From Henriciella algicola (GTDB taxonomy: Bacteria > Pseudomonadota > Alphaproteobacteria > Caulobacterales > Hyphomonadaceae): DNA of 64,000 bases. The stretch is taken from positions 682,001 to 746,000 of the forward strand of contig NZ_QWGA01000003.1 of NCBI RefSeq assembly GCF_003576245.1, read 5' to 3'. Position numbers and translations under genes: made by a program. The notes beneath the pieces are model-generated. The model had not been told where the DNA came from and searched no databases. It saw only the letters and a program-made list of their open reading frames with translations. Position 1 is the stretch's first letter, and every line of letters starts with the position of its first letter. Shown piece by piece: positions 17,103-25,937 of this stretch.

Positions 17103-18197
17103 ATGACGAGCTACACATTATACGGCGCCGAAGTCAGCTACTTCACCGGAAAGGCACGCGCTTATCTGGACTGGCGCGGGGTCGATTATGATGAGAAACC
17201 GGCCACACAAGCCGTCTACCGCGACGTCATCCTGCCCAATGTCGGCTGGCCAGTGATCCCCGTCGCAACCATGCCGGATGGAACTGTCATTCAGGACACG
17301 GCGGACATCATGCAGGCCGTCGAGGCGCGCGAAAACGCTCATCCGCCAGCCTGGCCGGCGTCTCCACTTCAGCGATTCGTAAGCGAACTTTTGCAACTAT
17401 ACGGTGATGAATGGCTGATGTTACCGGCCATGCACTATCGCTGGAACTATAATGAGGACTGGGCTTATGGCGAGTTTGGCGCCCTCTCAGCCCCTGACCT
17501 CACACCGGACCAGCAATATGCGCTTGGCCGCAAGAATGGCGCGAGGTTCAAGGGCGCACTGCCAATTCTCGGCATCAGTGCAGATACCGTCCCCGGAATT
17601 GAGAAAAGCTATGAGGCCTTCCTCTCCGAATTCTCGGCTCACCTGGATCAGCACCCTTATATTCTTGGCGCCCGGCCCTCACTGGCTGACTTTGCCTTCT
17701 ATGGGCCGCTCTATGCGCACCTCTACCGTGACCCGGCCTCAGGCGAGATCATGCAGCGGCTCGCCCCCAAAATCGCTGACTGGGTAGAGCGAATGAAAGC
17801 CGGCGGCTGCCATGGCAGTGGTGAATTGCTCAGCGACGACGCAGTTCCTGAAACGCTGGAGCCAATCCTGCGCCGTCAGATGCGCGAGCAGCTCCCAGCC
17901 ATCAAGGCCACCTCCACCCTGTTTAGCGACTGGGCAGCGAACGCCGCCAGCGGCGACCGCGTCCCACGCGCACTGGGCGACGTAGATATTGAAATCGAAA
18001 GCCACAGCGGGCCGGCCAAAGCACGCAGCTTCCCGCTCTGGCGCCTTCAGGCTGCACTCGATGTCTACGATACCATGAGCCCAGAGGACCGTACGCGAGC
18101 CGATACGCTGCTCGGACGGGTTGACGGCAAAGAGCTCAAAACATTCCGGCTACCTGCCCGCCTGAAGCGAGAGAAATGTCAGGTCGTGCTCGCCTGA
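17103..18197 (+). CDS. Glutathione S-transferase-like protein with C-terminal extension
   Basis: A 364-residue protein. Residues 1-80 form a GST N-terminal thioredoxin fold (YTLYGAEVSYFTGKARAYLDWRG, then VIPVATMPDGTVIQDTADIM). Residues about 90-240 form the helical GST C-terminal domain, including PYILGARPSLADFAFYGPLYAHLYRDP. Normal GSTs end near residue 220; here another 120 residues follow (around ATSTLFSDWAANAASG and SFPLWRLQAALD). The substrate cannot be predicted. It is divergent from the small gene before it and convergent with a VOC gene, separated by a hairpin. Confidence 0.85.
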   Translation: MTSYTLYGAEVSYFTGKARAYLDWRGVDYDEKPATQAVYRDVILPNVGWPVIPVATMPDGTVIQDTADIMQAVEARENAHPPAWPASPLQRFVSELLQLYGDEWLMLPAMHYRWNYNEDWAYGEFGALSAPDLTPDQQYALGRKNGARFKGALPILGISADTVPGIEKSYEAFLSEFSAHLDQHPYILGARPSLADFAFYGPLYAHLYRDPASGEIMQRLAPKIADWVERMKAGGCHGSGELLSDDAVPETLEPILRRQMREQLPAIKATSTLFSDWAANAASGDRVPRALGDVDIEIESHSGPAKARSFPLWRLQAALDVYDTMSPEDRTRADTLLGRVDGKELKTFRLPARLKREKCQVVLA

Positions 18198-18225
18198 TTA
18201 GACGGGTCAGCCCGCCGCAAAGCAA

Positions 18226-18260
18226 AGCGCCGCCCTACCCAAGCTGGGTAGAGCGGCGCT
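18226..18260. terminator. Strong hairpin between convergent genes
   Basis: AGCGCCGC and CTACCC pair with GGGTAG and GCGGCGCT around a 5-base AAGCT loop, with a single mismatch. No T run follows, so it may be a weak intrinsic or Rho-linked terminator for the convergent pair. Confidence 0.65.
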
Positions 18261-18282
18261 CAATTACTCAGTCAGAAATCCT

Positions 18283-18660
18283 TTAGCCGCGGCAGAGCGC
18301 ACAGAGCTTGTTGCCATCCGGGTCACGCAGATAGGCGAGGTACAGCTTCTGGCCGCCGCTTTCGCGCCAGCCTGGCGGGTCCTCGATTTCCTTCCCGCCA
18401 GCCGCTGCGCCTGCCTTATGCCAGGCATCGGCCTCATCGGTCGACTTCATGGCAAAGCCAATCGTCATGCCATTGCCCTGCGTCGCTGGTTCGCCATCGA
18501 TCGGCTTGGTGACAAGAAACACCGCGCCATTGTGCAGGTAGACGAGACGCCCCTTCGGATCCATCACGCCCGGCTTGCCGCCAATGGCCTGAAAGGTCGC
18601 GTCATAGAACGTCTTGGCTTTGTCGAGATCATTCGATCCGACCATCATGTGACTGTACAT
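18283..18660 (-). CDS. VOC-family (glyoxalase-like) protein
   Basis: A 125-residue single-domain vicinal oxygen chelate protein. It begins MYSHMMVGSNDLDKAKTFYD, typical of the fold, and ends with YLRDPDGNKLCALC, which contains the second metal-site region. ATG 18660 is selected since GAAAAGG lies upstream; an in-frame TTG at 18681 has no such site. VOC proteins include glyoxalases, dioxygenases and resistance proteins; the substrate is unknown. It is on the same strand as fghA and adhC, so a link to glutathione-dependent detoxification is possible. Confidence 0.85.
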   Translation of the reverse strand: MYSHMMVGSNDLDKAKTFYDATFQAIGGKPGVMDPKGRLVYLHNGAVFLVTKPIDGEPATQGNGMTIGFAMKSTDEADAWHKAGAAAGGKEIEDPPGWRESGGQKLYLAYLRDPDGNKLCALCRG

Positions 18661-18751
18661 TTTGAATGCCTTTTCTAACAAAGAGATCGAAAATCTCGAA
18701 ATCTAGAGAGCGGGAACCCGTATACTTCTCGCCCTCAGCCTATCCACTCGC

Positions 18752-19225
18752 TCAATAAACTAGCTCCAGCTCGGTACAGCCATCATAGCCGCAATTTTCT
18801 CCGGTCCAGCGTACTGTCAGTTGTGCATTCTTATAGCTGACCGACTTAGATTGCGGTGATACGTTTTCCTCTGAAGCTTCTACATCGAAGGTTGTCGCAC
18901 CCGCGCATATAGCTGAATACTCCGCGATCTCATCCATCCATAGATAATGAGACATCGGCGCAACCGCCTGTGCAAATGAGCTGTCGTCCTCATCCGAACA
19001 GTCGGGACACTCGGTCGTCCATCCAAGCGAGTACGTGCAGACCGAGCCCTCAGGGCAATTGCCTCTAAACAGTCTTATTGTGCGCATGCCTTGCGGCGAC
19101 TTCGGACCCGCCGCGACCCATTCATCGAACACTTCACAATATCTAGCGAGCATTGGAGGAGGGTCGCCCGGCAGAGCACAGGCTGCGAATAATGTCAGAC
19201 CTGCAAAAGCCGCCGCTGCTCGCAC
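18752..19225 (-). CDS. Cys-rich putative lipoprotein, unknown function
   Basis: A 157-residue protein starting with GTG 19225, whose first base overlaps the adhC stop (TAGTG). The signal FAGLTLFAAC gives Cys16 as a lipidation site. The mature part has several cysteines (for example RYCEVFDEW, GNCPEGSVC, ECPDCSDED, ENCGYDGC), suggesting disulfides in the periplasm. No family is recognised. Tight coupling to adhC argues that it is expressed with the formaldehyde pathway, but a functional link is unproven. Confidence 0.65.
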   Translation of the reverse strand: MRAAAAFAGLTLFAACALPGDPPPMLARYCEVFDEWVAAGPKSPQGMRTIRLFRGNCPEGSVCTYSLGWTTECPDCSDEDDSSFAQAVAPMSHYLWMDEIAEYSAICAGATTFDVEASEENVSPQSKSVSYKNAQLTVRWTGENCGYDGCTELELVY

Positions 19226-20331
19226 TAGAAGACCACAACCGAACGGATGCTCTCGCCGGAATGCATCAGGTCAAAGCCTTTATTGATGTCTTCCAGTTTC
19301 AGGACGTGCGTGATCATCGGATCGATCTCGATCTTGCCCTTCATGTACCATTCGACGATCTTCGGCACATCGGTGCGTCCGCGTGCGCCGCCAAAGGCAG
19401 AGCCCTTCCAGACCCGGCCGGTTACCAGCTGGAACGGACGGGTCGCGATTTCCTTACCAGCTTCGGCAACACCGATGATGATGCTTTCGCCCCAGCCGCG
19501 GTGACCGCATTCGAGCGCCTGACGCATCACTTCTGTATTACCGGTGCAGTCGAAAGAGTAATCGGCGCCGCCGCCGGTCAGCTCGACCAGATGAGCAACA
19601 ACGTCCTTTACGTCCTTCGGGTTGACGAAGTGGGTCATGCCAAAGCGGCGGCCCCACTCTTCCTTGGCCGGGTTGATGTCGACGCCAACGATCATGTCAG
19701 CGCCGACCATCTTGGCGCCCTGAATGACGTTGAGGCCGATACCGCCAAGGCCGAAAACAACGACATTTGAGCCCGGCGTCACTTTGGCCGTATTAGTCAC
19801 CGCGCCGACGCCCGTCGTCACGCCGCAGCCGATATAGCAGGTCTTGTCGAACGGTGCTTCCGGATCGATTTTCGCGACCGCAATCTCAGGCAGGACCGTG
19901 AAGTTGGAGAAGGTCGAACAGCCCATATAGTGGTGCAGCTTCTGGCCTTTATAGGAGAAACGGCTGGTGCCGTCCGGCATGACGCCCTTGCCCTGCGTCG
20001 CACGGATCGCGGTGCAGAGATTGGTCTTGCCCGACAGGCAGCTTTTGCACTGGCGACATTCCGGCGTGTAGAGCGGGATCACATGGTCGCCAGGCTTCAC
20101 GCTGGTCACGCCCTTGCCCACCTCGCGCACGACCCCTGCGCCTTCATGGCCAAGAATGCTTGGGAACAGGCCTTCGCTATCGAGGCCATCGAGCGTGTAG
20201 GCGTCCGTATGGCAGATGCCCGTCGCCATGATCTCGACGAGGACTTCGCCATCCTTTGGCCCTTCCAGGTCGACTTCCACGATTTCGAGGGGCTTCTTGG
20301 CTTCGAAAGCAACAGCGGCGCGAGTTTTCAT
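19225..20331 (-). CDS. adhC: S-(hydroxymethyl)glutathione dehydrogenase / class III alcohol dehydrogenase
   Basis: A 368-residue zinc-dependent dehydrogenase that oxidises the formaldehyde-glutathione adduct to S-formylglutathione with NAD. ATG 20331 follows an AGGAG site. Features: catalytic zinc region [20 protein letters not shown], structural zinc cysteines [15 protein letters not shown], and the Rossmann motif [11 protein letters not shown]. The full length and [19 protein letters not shown] start are normal for class III enzymes. The next step enzyme, fghA, is at 15310-16143. A GTG-started lipoprotein gene overlaps its stop. Confidence 0.95.
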   Translation of the reverse strand: MKTRAAVAFEAKKPLEIVEVDLEGPKDGEVLVEIMATGICHTDAYTLDGLDSEGLFPSILGHEGAGVVREVGKGVTSVKPGDHVIPLYTPECRQCKSCLSGKTNLCTAIRATQGKGVMPDGTSRFSYKGQKLHHYMGCSTFSNFTVLPEIAVAKIDPEAPFDKTCYIGCGVTTGVGAVTNTAKVTPGSNVVVFGLGGIGLNVIQGAKMVGADMIVGVDINPAKEEWGRRFGMTHFVNPKDVKDVVAHLVELTGGGADYSFDCTGNTEVMRQALECGHRGWGESIIIGVAEAGKEIATRPFQLVTGRVWKGSAFGGARGRTDVPKIVEWYMKGKIEIDPMITHVLKLEDINKGFDLMHSGESIRSVVVF

Positions 20332-20502
20332 GGTGGGGCACTCCTTTGAACTGACCGCACAATGGCGAGACCGGTCGGGAGACACAAGTCGGCTTTCCCA
20401 GAATTTCGCTCTCGACTCCGCACATCGAAATATAGCGGCCTTGGAACAAGGTGAGCGCACCTGTCGTTTTACATCCACTAGTTCAGAAGGAGACTTTTTA
20501 TC

Positions 20503-21333
20503 ATGAAGAAACTCATGATTACTGCAGCAGCATCGGCCCTCATGTTTGGGGCAGCCGCATGCTCGAACGAAACTGAAATGAATGAGGCGGCTTATGACAC
20601 AGACACCGCCGAAATGGCGCAAACCGACGAAACCAATGGCGAGTACGCCGAGGTCGACGCTGAAACGCCGGATTATGAGACGGTTTATCTGGTCGCTGGC
20701 AATCTCAGCGCTGGAGAGATCGTCGGGGCAAAGGTCATCGGGGCGGATGGTGAAGACATCGCGACCGTCGACGACCTCCTGATTGGTGAGAACGGCCAGA
20801 TCGAAACGGTCGTTTTCCGCAGCGGCGACTTCATTGACCTCGCTGGCATGAAGGGCTCCCTGCCCTATGCCGACCTTGACGTGACGATGGTGGAAGAGGG
20901 CGAGCCAGCCTTCACGATTTCGATGACTGAAGAAGACATTCAGAACGTCGCCGAATTCGATCAGGACGGCCTGAACGACTATCGCCTGGTTTCTGAGATG
21001 ATCGGCACGACGGCTGACTTCGTCAATTCAGATGACTCCGCTCGCATCAACGATGTGATCGTGTCAGAAGACGGCGAAGCGCTCTATGCGATCATTGGTG
21101 ACCCAATCCTTGGTGAAGATCGCCAGATCGGTTTTGACATGATCATGGTCGAGCAGGATGCCGACGATAATGACACCATCATGATCAACGCCTCTTCAGA
21201 AGACCTCGAGATGATGCCGGTCTTCCGCTATGAGCAGGAAGACATGGATATGGACAGCGAGCGTGAAAGCTCGACCGAATGGGAAGATACGTCTGAAGAC
21301 GACACCTACGGCGCGATGAACGATAACGGCTAA
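20503..21333 (+). CDS. Acidic lipoprotein with two PRC-barrel-like segments
   Basis: A 276-residue secreted protein: signal ending LMFGAAAC (Cys20 lipidated), then an Asp/Glu-rich linker. Two PRC-barrel-like stretches follow, one around residues 70-130 ([20 protein letters not shown], then [17 protein letters not shown]) and one around 160-220 ([20 protein letters not shown], then [15 protein letters not shown]). The tail is again strongly acidic. PRC-barrel proteins occur widely in alphaproteobacteria; their envelope role is unclear. A GAAGGAGA site precedes ATG 20503. It is divergent from adhC over 171 bases and ends at a strong terminator. Confidence 0.8.
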   Translation: MKKLMITAAASALMFGAAACSNETEMNEAAYDTDTAEMAQTDETNGEYAEVDAETPDYETVYLVAGNLSAGEIVGAKVIGADGEDIATVDDLLIGENGQIETVVFRSGDFIDLAGMKGSLPYADLDVTMVEEGEPAFTISMTEEDIQNVAEFDQDGLNDYRLVSEMIGTTADFVNSDDSARINDVIVSEDGEALYAIIGDPILGEDRQIGFDMIMVEQDADDNDTIMINASSEDLEMMPVFRYEQEDMDMDSERESSTEWEDTSEDDTYGAMNDNG

Positions 21334-21356
21334 TCGCTGCCGCCATCACCGAACAG

Positions 21357-21388
21357 AAAAGCCCTGCCATCACTGGCAGGGCTTTTTT
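21357..21388 (+). terminator. Terminator after the PRC-barrel gene
   Basis: AAAAGCCCTGCC and GGCAGGGCTTTTTT pair with a 6-base loop, ending in six T. It also lies between convergent genes and could stop mlaC transcripts. Confidence 0.92.
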
Positions 21389-21412
21389 GTGCTCTCCGGA
21401 TAGGTCGGCGAA

Positions 21413-22033
21413 CTAGCGCCGCCCCGCCCTGACCTCCCGTGTCATCTGCTCGATCTTGCGGATCAGTGCATCGGCAGAGCCATTCGTGCGGTCCAGAAGA
21501 GACAGGAACTGCGCCTGCTGTTCAATGGCGAGCCAAATCAGATTGCCGTTCACGTTCAGCGCGACATCGACGACCTGGTACTCACCATTCCGCTTCAGCA
21601 CCCGCCAGCGGACATTCATCTCCTGCCCGTCAGCGCGCGGGATGCGCGTATCGACGATCGAGTCGCTTGCCGTGCGGTCGATGGAGCGGTCAACGACCAC
21701 TTTCTCACCGCGATAGGCATCGAGCTCATTCTCATAAACAGCCAGCGCATAGTTGCGGAACACGCCCTGGAAGCGCGTCAGCTCCTGCGGCGTGAACCGG
21801 TTCGCATAGCGTCCGATCACGAAACGGCTGACAGCGTTAAAGTCAGCGAATTCTTCCATATAGCCGCTGAAGAGTTCGGTTCTCTCTTCGCTGCTCAGCG
21901 TTGGGTCGTTGAGCGCTTCGAGCACCTCATTGGCATTCTCTTCCACGAAGGCTTCCGTTTTTGCATCGGCAAATACGGGGCTGGCGGCTGCCGCCATAAC
22001 CAGCGCAGCCACTGCATGTCTGGCAAACTTCAT
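21413..22033 (-). CDS. mlaC: MlaC/Ttg2D-type phospholipid-binding protein
   Basis: A 206-residue periplasmic protein with a cleavable signal (VAALVMAAAASPVFADA). It matches the MlaC/toluene-tolerance Ttg2 family: LSSEERTELFSGYMEEFADFNAVSRFVIGRYANRFTP-like segment (residues about 45-80), YRGEKVVVDRS, DGQEMNVRWRVLKRNGEYQVVDVAL and a final helical tail. MlaC ferries phospholipid between the outer membrane MlaA complex and the inner membrane MlaFED transporter. It follows mlaA after four bases. The mlaFED genes are not in the window. ATG 22033 was chosen since it begins the signal peptide; upstream in-frame codons lie in mlaA. Confidence 0.92.
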   Translation of the reverse strand: MKFARHAVAALVMAAAASPVFADAKTEAFVEENANEVLEALNDPTLSSEERTELFSGYMEEFADFNAVSRFVIGRYANRFTPQELTRFQGVFRNYALAVYENELDAYRGEKVVVDRSIDRTASDSIVDTRIPRADGQEMNVRWRVLKRNGEYQVVDVALNVNGNLIWLAIEQQAQFLSLLDRTNGSADALIRKIEQMTREVRAGRR

Positions 22034-22037
22034 TTGT

Positions 22038-22832
22038 TTAGTCCTGTTCGTCCTCGACACCCGTCCCCTGGGCGCCATCACCATCGTATACATCGAAATC
22101 AGGCAAATCTTTGTACGGATCCGCCTCAGTTTGCCCATTTCTGATCGCAGCCTCACGTTGAGCCATGTAATTGCGGCGCAGCGCGACGTATGGCTCTGGC
22201 TGGGACCGAAGCGTTTCGATCACCTCAATAAGTCTTGCGCGTGTATCGATTACGCCAATCACCGTGCGGGTCACCGCGATATCATCATCGAGATCAGCGT
22301 CTTCGAATTCGGTCCAGGTCAGCGGGTCGAATACCCGGTCGGTCGCAATACCGATTGTGTCGCGCACATTGCTTGGGCCGAGCAGCGGCAGAACGATGAA
22401 CGGGCCGGGCTCTGCACCCCAGACACCCAGCGTCTGACCGAAATCCTCGTCGTGCTCTTCGATGCCCAGCGTGCTGGCGACATCAAAGATGCCTGCCACA
22501 CCAATCGTCGAGTTGATCAGGAACCGGCTCAGCGTCTCGCCGGAAGCGTTCGCATTGCCTTGAAGAACCGAGTTCGTGAAAACAATCGGCTGGCGAAGAT
22601 TGGTCAGCACATTGTGCACGCCTTCGCGCCCCGGCTCAGGCACGACGGCGCGGTATCCGCGCGCGACTGGTTCGATCGCGGCCTTGTCCACCGCTTCGTT
22701 GAACGCGTAGATGTTGCGGTTCACACCCTCGAACGGATCATTCACACCGGACGAGGCATCGCTCGCCGACTGGGTCGATGCGCAAGCGGTCACGGTGAGA
22801 AGTGCGAGGGAGGCGAGGGCTGCAGTCTTCAT
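22038..22832 (-). CDS. mlaA: MlaA (VacJ) outer membrane lipoprotein
   Basis: A 264-residue lipoprotein: ALLTVTAC with Cys18 as the lipidated residue. The family core is visible as NDPFEGVNRNIYAFNEAVDKAAIEPVA-like residues 31-57, then FLINSTIGVAGIFDVAS, EDFGQTLGVWG and GPFIVLPLLGPSNVRDTIG. MlaA removes misplaced phospholipid from the outer leaflet of the outer membrane, working with MlaC. ATG 22832 follows a GGAAAAT site. With mlaC it forms a two-gene unit convergent with the PRC-barrel gene. Confidence 0.94.
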   Translation of the reverse strand: MKTAALASLALLTVTACASTQSASDASSGVNDPFEGVNRNIYAFNEAVDKAAIEPVARGYRAVVPEPGREGVHNVLTNLRQPIVFTNSVLQGNANASGETLSRFLINSTIGVAGIFDVASTLGIEEHDEDFGQTLGVWGAEPGPFIVLPLLGPSNVRDTIGIATDRVFDPLTWTEFEDADLDDDIAVTRTVIGVIDTRARLIEVIETLRSQPEPYVALRRNYMAQREAAIRNGQTEADPYKDLPDFDVYDGDGAQGTGVEDEQD

Positions 22833-22964
22833 TGATATTTTCCGTCTTATGGCCGCAGCATATGAGTTGAACACGCTCCGCTTTCAATGTTGGCCTAGAG
22901 GAAGATGAGCAACTAGAGCGTCAAGCGTTGCAGCAACACCACGACGCTCCCCCGTATTGTCAGA

Positions 22965-22986
22965 CATATAAAGACATGTTTATATG
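22965..22986. promoter_or_regulatory. Palindromic operator, probable SahR box
   Basis: CATATAAA - GACATG - TTTATATG, a perfect 8-6-8 inverted repeat ending five bases before the start codon of the ArsR-type regulator gene. Its location indicates autoregulation of the methionine operon. A similar AT-rich palindrome is what I recall for SahR sites in alphaproteobacteria. Confidence 0.7.
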
Positions 22987-22991
22987 CTGAT

Positions 22992-23969
22992 ATGAAACAG
23001 GCAGCGTCCTCCATCGTAGAAGCCTTGCGCGCGGCAGGTGAGCCGACGCGCCTGCGCATTCTTGCGCTCTTGCAGCACGGAGAGCTGTCGGTCGGCGAAC
23101 TCGTCACCGTTCTCGGCCAGAGCCAGCCACGCCTCTCCCACCATCTGAAGGCGCTGACCTCCGCCGGGCTGACTGAACGCCTGCCCGAAGGCGCATGGGT
23201 CTTCTACCGCCTTCCCGGCACGGACTGGGCACGCGCGCTTCTGGACCGCCTGTTTGAACTGGTCGACGAGGCAAGCGGCGACTTTCCCAATGACCGCGCC
23301 CGCCTGGAAGCGGTGCGCCGCACCCGACAGTCGTCAGCCGACACCTATTTTAGCTCAATCGCGCCAGACTGGGACCGCATTCGTGCGATGCACTATCCAG
23401 AGGAACTGATCGAAGCCGCCATCCTGAAAGCCGTCGGCACTGGCCCATTCCAGCGCATTGTTGACCTCGGCACCGGAACCGGTCGGATGCTCACCCTTCT
23501 CAGTGATCGCGCGCGGGAGGCTGAGGGCCTCGACCTGTCGCACCAGATGCTGACCCTCGCCCGCTCACAGCTTTCCGAGGCCGGCATTACGCAGGCCCGC
23601 GTGCGCCAGGGCGATGTCACCGCAACCCCGTTCGATACGGCCAGCGCCGACATCGTCATCGTCCACCAGGTGCTGCACTACCTCGAAGAGCCTGAGAAAG
23701 TGGTGCGCGAAGCCAGCCGCATCCTGAAACCGGGCGGCAAGCTCATCATTGTGGACTTTGCCTCGCACAATCATGAATTCATGCGCGAAGCCTTCGGGCA
23801 TCGACGTCTCGGTATCCGGGAAGATGCGATGAGCTACTGGACCAGCCAATCCGGCCTCAAGCTAGACGATGTGACGCGCTTTGAGCCACCCAAAGATCTC
23901 GACCAGGGGATTGCGGTCCTCATCTGGTCGGCACGTAAATCTGAAGAGAAAAAGGACGTCGCAGCATGA
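22992..23969 (+). CDS. ArsR-family regulator fused to SAM methyltransferase (SahR-like)
   Basis: A 325-residue two-domain protein. Residues 1-95 are an ArsR winged helix (ALRAAGEPTRLRILALLQHGEL, then GQSQPRLSHHLKALTSAGL). Residues about 115-320 form a class I methyltransferase with VDLGTGTG at 157-164 and LKPGGKLIIVDFASH. In proteobacteria, SahR regulators of this architecture control S-adenosylmethionine recycling and respond to S-adenosylhomocysteine; the adjoining metF and metH support that role. No ribosome binding site is seen before ATG 22992, and the palindrome lies almost at the start codon. It overlaps metF by four bases. Confidence 0.88.
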   Translation: MKQAASSIVEALRAAGEPTRLRILALLQHGELSVGELVTVLGQSQPRLSHHLKALTSAGLTERLPEGAWVFYRLPGTDWARALLDRLFELVDEASGDFPNDRARLEAVRRTRQSSADTYFSSIAPDWDRIRAMHYPEELIEAAILKAVGTGPFQRIVDLGTGTGRMLTLLSDRAREAEGLDLSHQMLTLARSQLSEAGITQARVRQGDVTATPFDTASADIVIVHQVLHYLEEPEKVVREASRILKPGGKLIIVDFASHNHEFMREAFGHRRLGIREDAMSYWTSQSGLKLDDVTRFEPPKDLDQGIAVLIWSARKSEEKKDVAA

Positions 23970-24880
23970 GCCATCTGTCTGTTGCCACCCGTCAGGCCGA
24001 GGAGAGGCCGCGTGTCTCCTTCGAATTCTTCCCGCCGAAGAACGAAACCATGGATGAGCGCCTTTGGGAGTGTGTGCGCCGGCTTGAGCCTATGCAGCCT
24101 GACTTCGTCTCGGTAACCTATGGCGCAGGCGGCTCCACGCGTGAGCGCACCCACGATACGGTTGCGCGCATTGCCAGCGAAACCTCTCTCATTCCTGCCG
24201 CTCACCTCACCTGCGTCAGCGCGACCAAGGAAGACGTACTGCAGACCGCAGAAGACTATTGGGAGGCAGGCGTGCGCCACATCGTGGCCCTGCGCGGCGA
24301 TTCCCCGGACGGCATGGGCGCCGAATGGAAACAGGCGCCCGGCGGCTTCCAGAATGTGATCGAGTTGATTGAGAGCCTTCGTGCACACCGCCCTGACCTC
24401 GGCAAAGTGTTTGAAGTTTCCGTCGCCTGCTATCCCGAACCCCACCCGGACACGCGCGGCTGGGAGTTTGACCTTGCTCACCTCAAGGCCAAACAGGATG
24501 CAGGCGCAGACCGGGCCATCACGCAATTCTTCTTTGAGCCGGACATCTATTTCGAGTTTCTGGACCGGGCCCGCAATGCAGGCATTACCATGCCAATCGT
24601 GCCGGGCATCATGCTCCAGCCAAACTTCAACGGCCTGAAACGTATCGCAGGTCTTTGCGGGGCGAGCGTGCCTGACTGGCTGCACAAACTTTACGAAGGT
24701 CTCGATGATGACGCCGACACGCGCGACCTCATCACCGCAAATATCGCTGCCGAGCTTTGCCACAAGCTGGCCGATGGCGGCGTGACGCAATTTCACTTCT
24801 ACACGCTGAACAGGGCAAACCTCGCACTTTCCACCTGCCACCTGCTCGGCCTTAAACCTGCAACGGCGGAGGCAGCCTGA
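23966..24880 (+). CDS. metF: MetF, 5,10-methylenetetrahydrofolate reductase
   Basis: A 304-residue FAD enzyme that makes 5-methyltetrahydrofolate, the methyl donor for methionine synthase. The catalytic Glu20 is in SFEFFPPK, followed by VTYGAGGSTRERT, LTCVSATKEDV, ALRGDSPDG and the flavin-site FFFEPDIYF near residues 191-199. It overlaps the regulator gene (ATGA) and the metH N-terminal gene (TGATG), so the three are translated as one coupled unit. Confidence 0.96.
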   Translation: MSHLSVATRQAEERPRVSFEFFPPKNETMDERLWECVRRLEPMQPDFVSVTYGAGGSTRERTHDTVARIASETSLIPAAHLTCVSATKEDVLQTAEDYWEAGVRHIVALRGDSPDGMGAEWKQAPGGFQNVIELIESLRAHRPDLGKVFEVSVACYPEPHPDTRGWEFDLAHLKAKQDAGADRAITQFFFEPDIYFEFLDRARNAGITMPIVPGIMLQPNFNGLKRIAGLCGASVPDWLHKLYEGLDDDADTRDLITANIAAELCHKLADGGVTQFHFYTLNRANLALSTCHLLGLKPATAEAA

Positions 24881-25926
24881 TGAGAAGCGAAGCACTGATC
24901 GCAGATCTCGAAAAGAAGGCGCAGGGCGCCATTCTCATCCTTGATGGGGCAATGGGCACCATGCTCCAGAAGTACACCTTCTCCGAGGAGCAGTTCCGCG
25001 GGGACCGGTTCGCTGACTGGCAAAGCCCGGTTCAGGGCAATAACGACCTGTTGAACCTCACCCAGCCGGACGCGGTCCGTACCATCCACACCAAGTTCAT
25101 TGAAGCTGGCGCAGACCTCATTGAAACCAACACGTTCAGCGCGACCACGATCGCGCAGGGCGACTATCACATGCAGGACATCGCGGCCGAAATCGCCGCC
25201 GCCGGTGCACGCCTTGCCCGCGAAGCGGCCGATGCGGCTGGCAAGCCGGTCGGTGTGCTCGGCGCTATCGGGCCGACGAACAAGACACTTTCCCTGTCGC
25301 CTGATGTGAACAATCCGGGCTACCGCGAAGTCACCTTCGATGATGTCCGCGACGCCTATCTCGAACAGGCCCGCGCCATGGCGCCCTATATCGACTTCTT
25401 CCTGATCGAAACGGTGTTCGACACGCTGAACGCCAAGGCGGCGATCAAGGCCGTCATGGACTACCGCGCCGAGAGCGGCGACGACACGCCGGTCATCATT
25501 TCGGGCACGATCACGGATGCGTCTGGCCGCACCCTGTCTGGCCAGACCGCTGAAGCCTTCTGGCATTCGGTCCGTCACGCCCAGCCCTGGGCCATCGGCC
25601 TCAACTGCGCCCTCGGCGCCAAGATGATGCGTCCGCACATCGCGGCTAATTCCAAGGTCGCTGATACAAAAGTCATCGCCTATCCGAATGCCGGCCTGCC
25701 GAATGAGTTCGGCGAGTATGACGAACTGCCCGAACAGACCGCCTCACAGCTTGAGGAATGGGCGAAATCTGGCCTCGTCAACGTGCTTGGTGGCTGCTGC
25801 GGCACAACTCCGCCGCATATCGCGGCCATTTCCAAGGCAGTTGAAGGCAAAGCGCCCCGAATTATCCCCGAGCCACCTCGCGCCATGCGGCTCTCCGGGC
25901 TAGAACCCTTCCAGCTGGCAAGCTGA
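24880..25926 (+). CDS. metH: MetH part 1: homocysteine-binding methyltransferase domain
   Basis: A 348-residue protein corresponding to the N-terminal homocysteine module of cobalamin-dependent methionine synthase. It has LDGAMGTMLQ near residues 21-30, the GDRFADW and NDLLNLTQPD motifs, and the three zinc cysteines C243 (NCALG), C306 and C307 (GGCCGTTPPH). In E. coli these lie in one long MetH; here the remaining modules are encoded at 26991-29630. Splitting is widespread in alphaproteobacteria. It overlaps metF and is followed by two unrelated-looking genes. Confidence 0.95.
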   Translation: MRSEALIADLEKKAQGAILILDGAMGTMLQKYTFSEEQFRGDRFADWQSPVQGNNDLLNLTQPDAVRTIHTKFIEAGADLIETNTFSATTIAQGDYHMQDIAAEIAAAGARLAREAADAAGKPVGVLGAIGPTNKTLSLSPDVNNPGYREVTFDDVRDAYLEQARAMAPYIDFFLIETVFDTLNAKAAIKAVMDYRAESGDDTPVIISGTITDASGRTLSGQTAEAFWHSVRHAQPWAIGLNCALGAKMMRPHIAANSKVADTKVIAYPNAGLPNEFGEYDELPEQTASQLEEWAKSGLVNVLGGCCGTTPPHIAAISKAVEGKAPRIIPEPPRAMRLSGLEPFQLAS

Positions 25927-25937
25927 CGGGAAAATTC

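Noticed and set aside
23834-24895. Minus-strand frame opposite metF
   Set aside because: metF matches its family over the full length; the shadow frame has no features.
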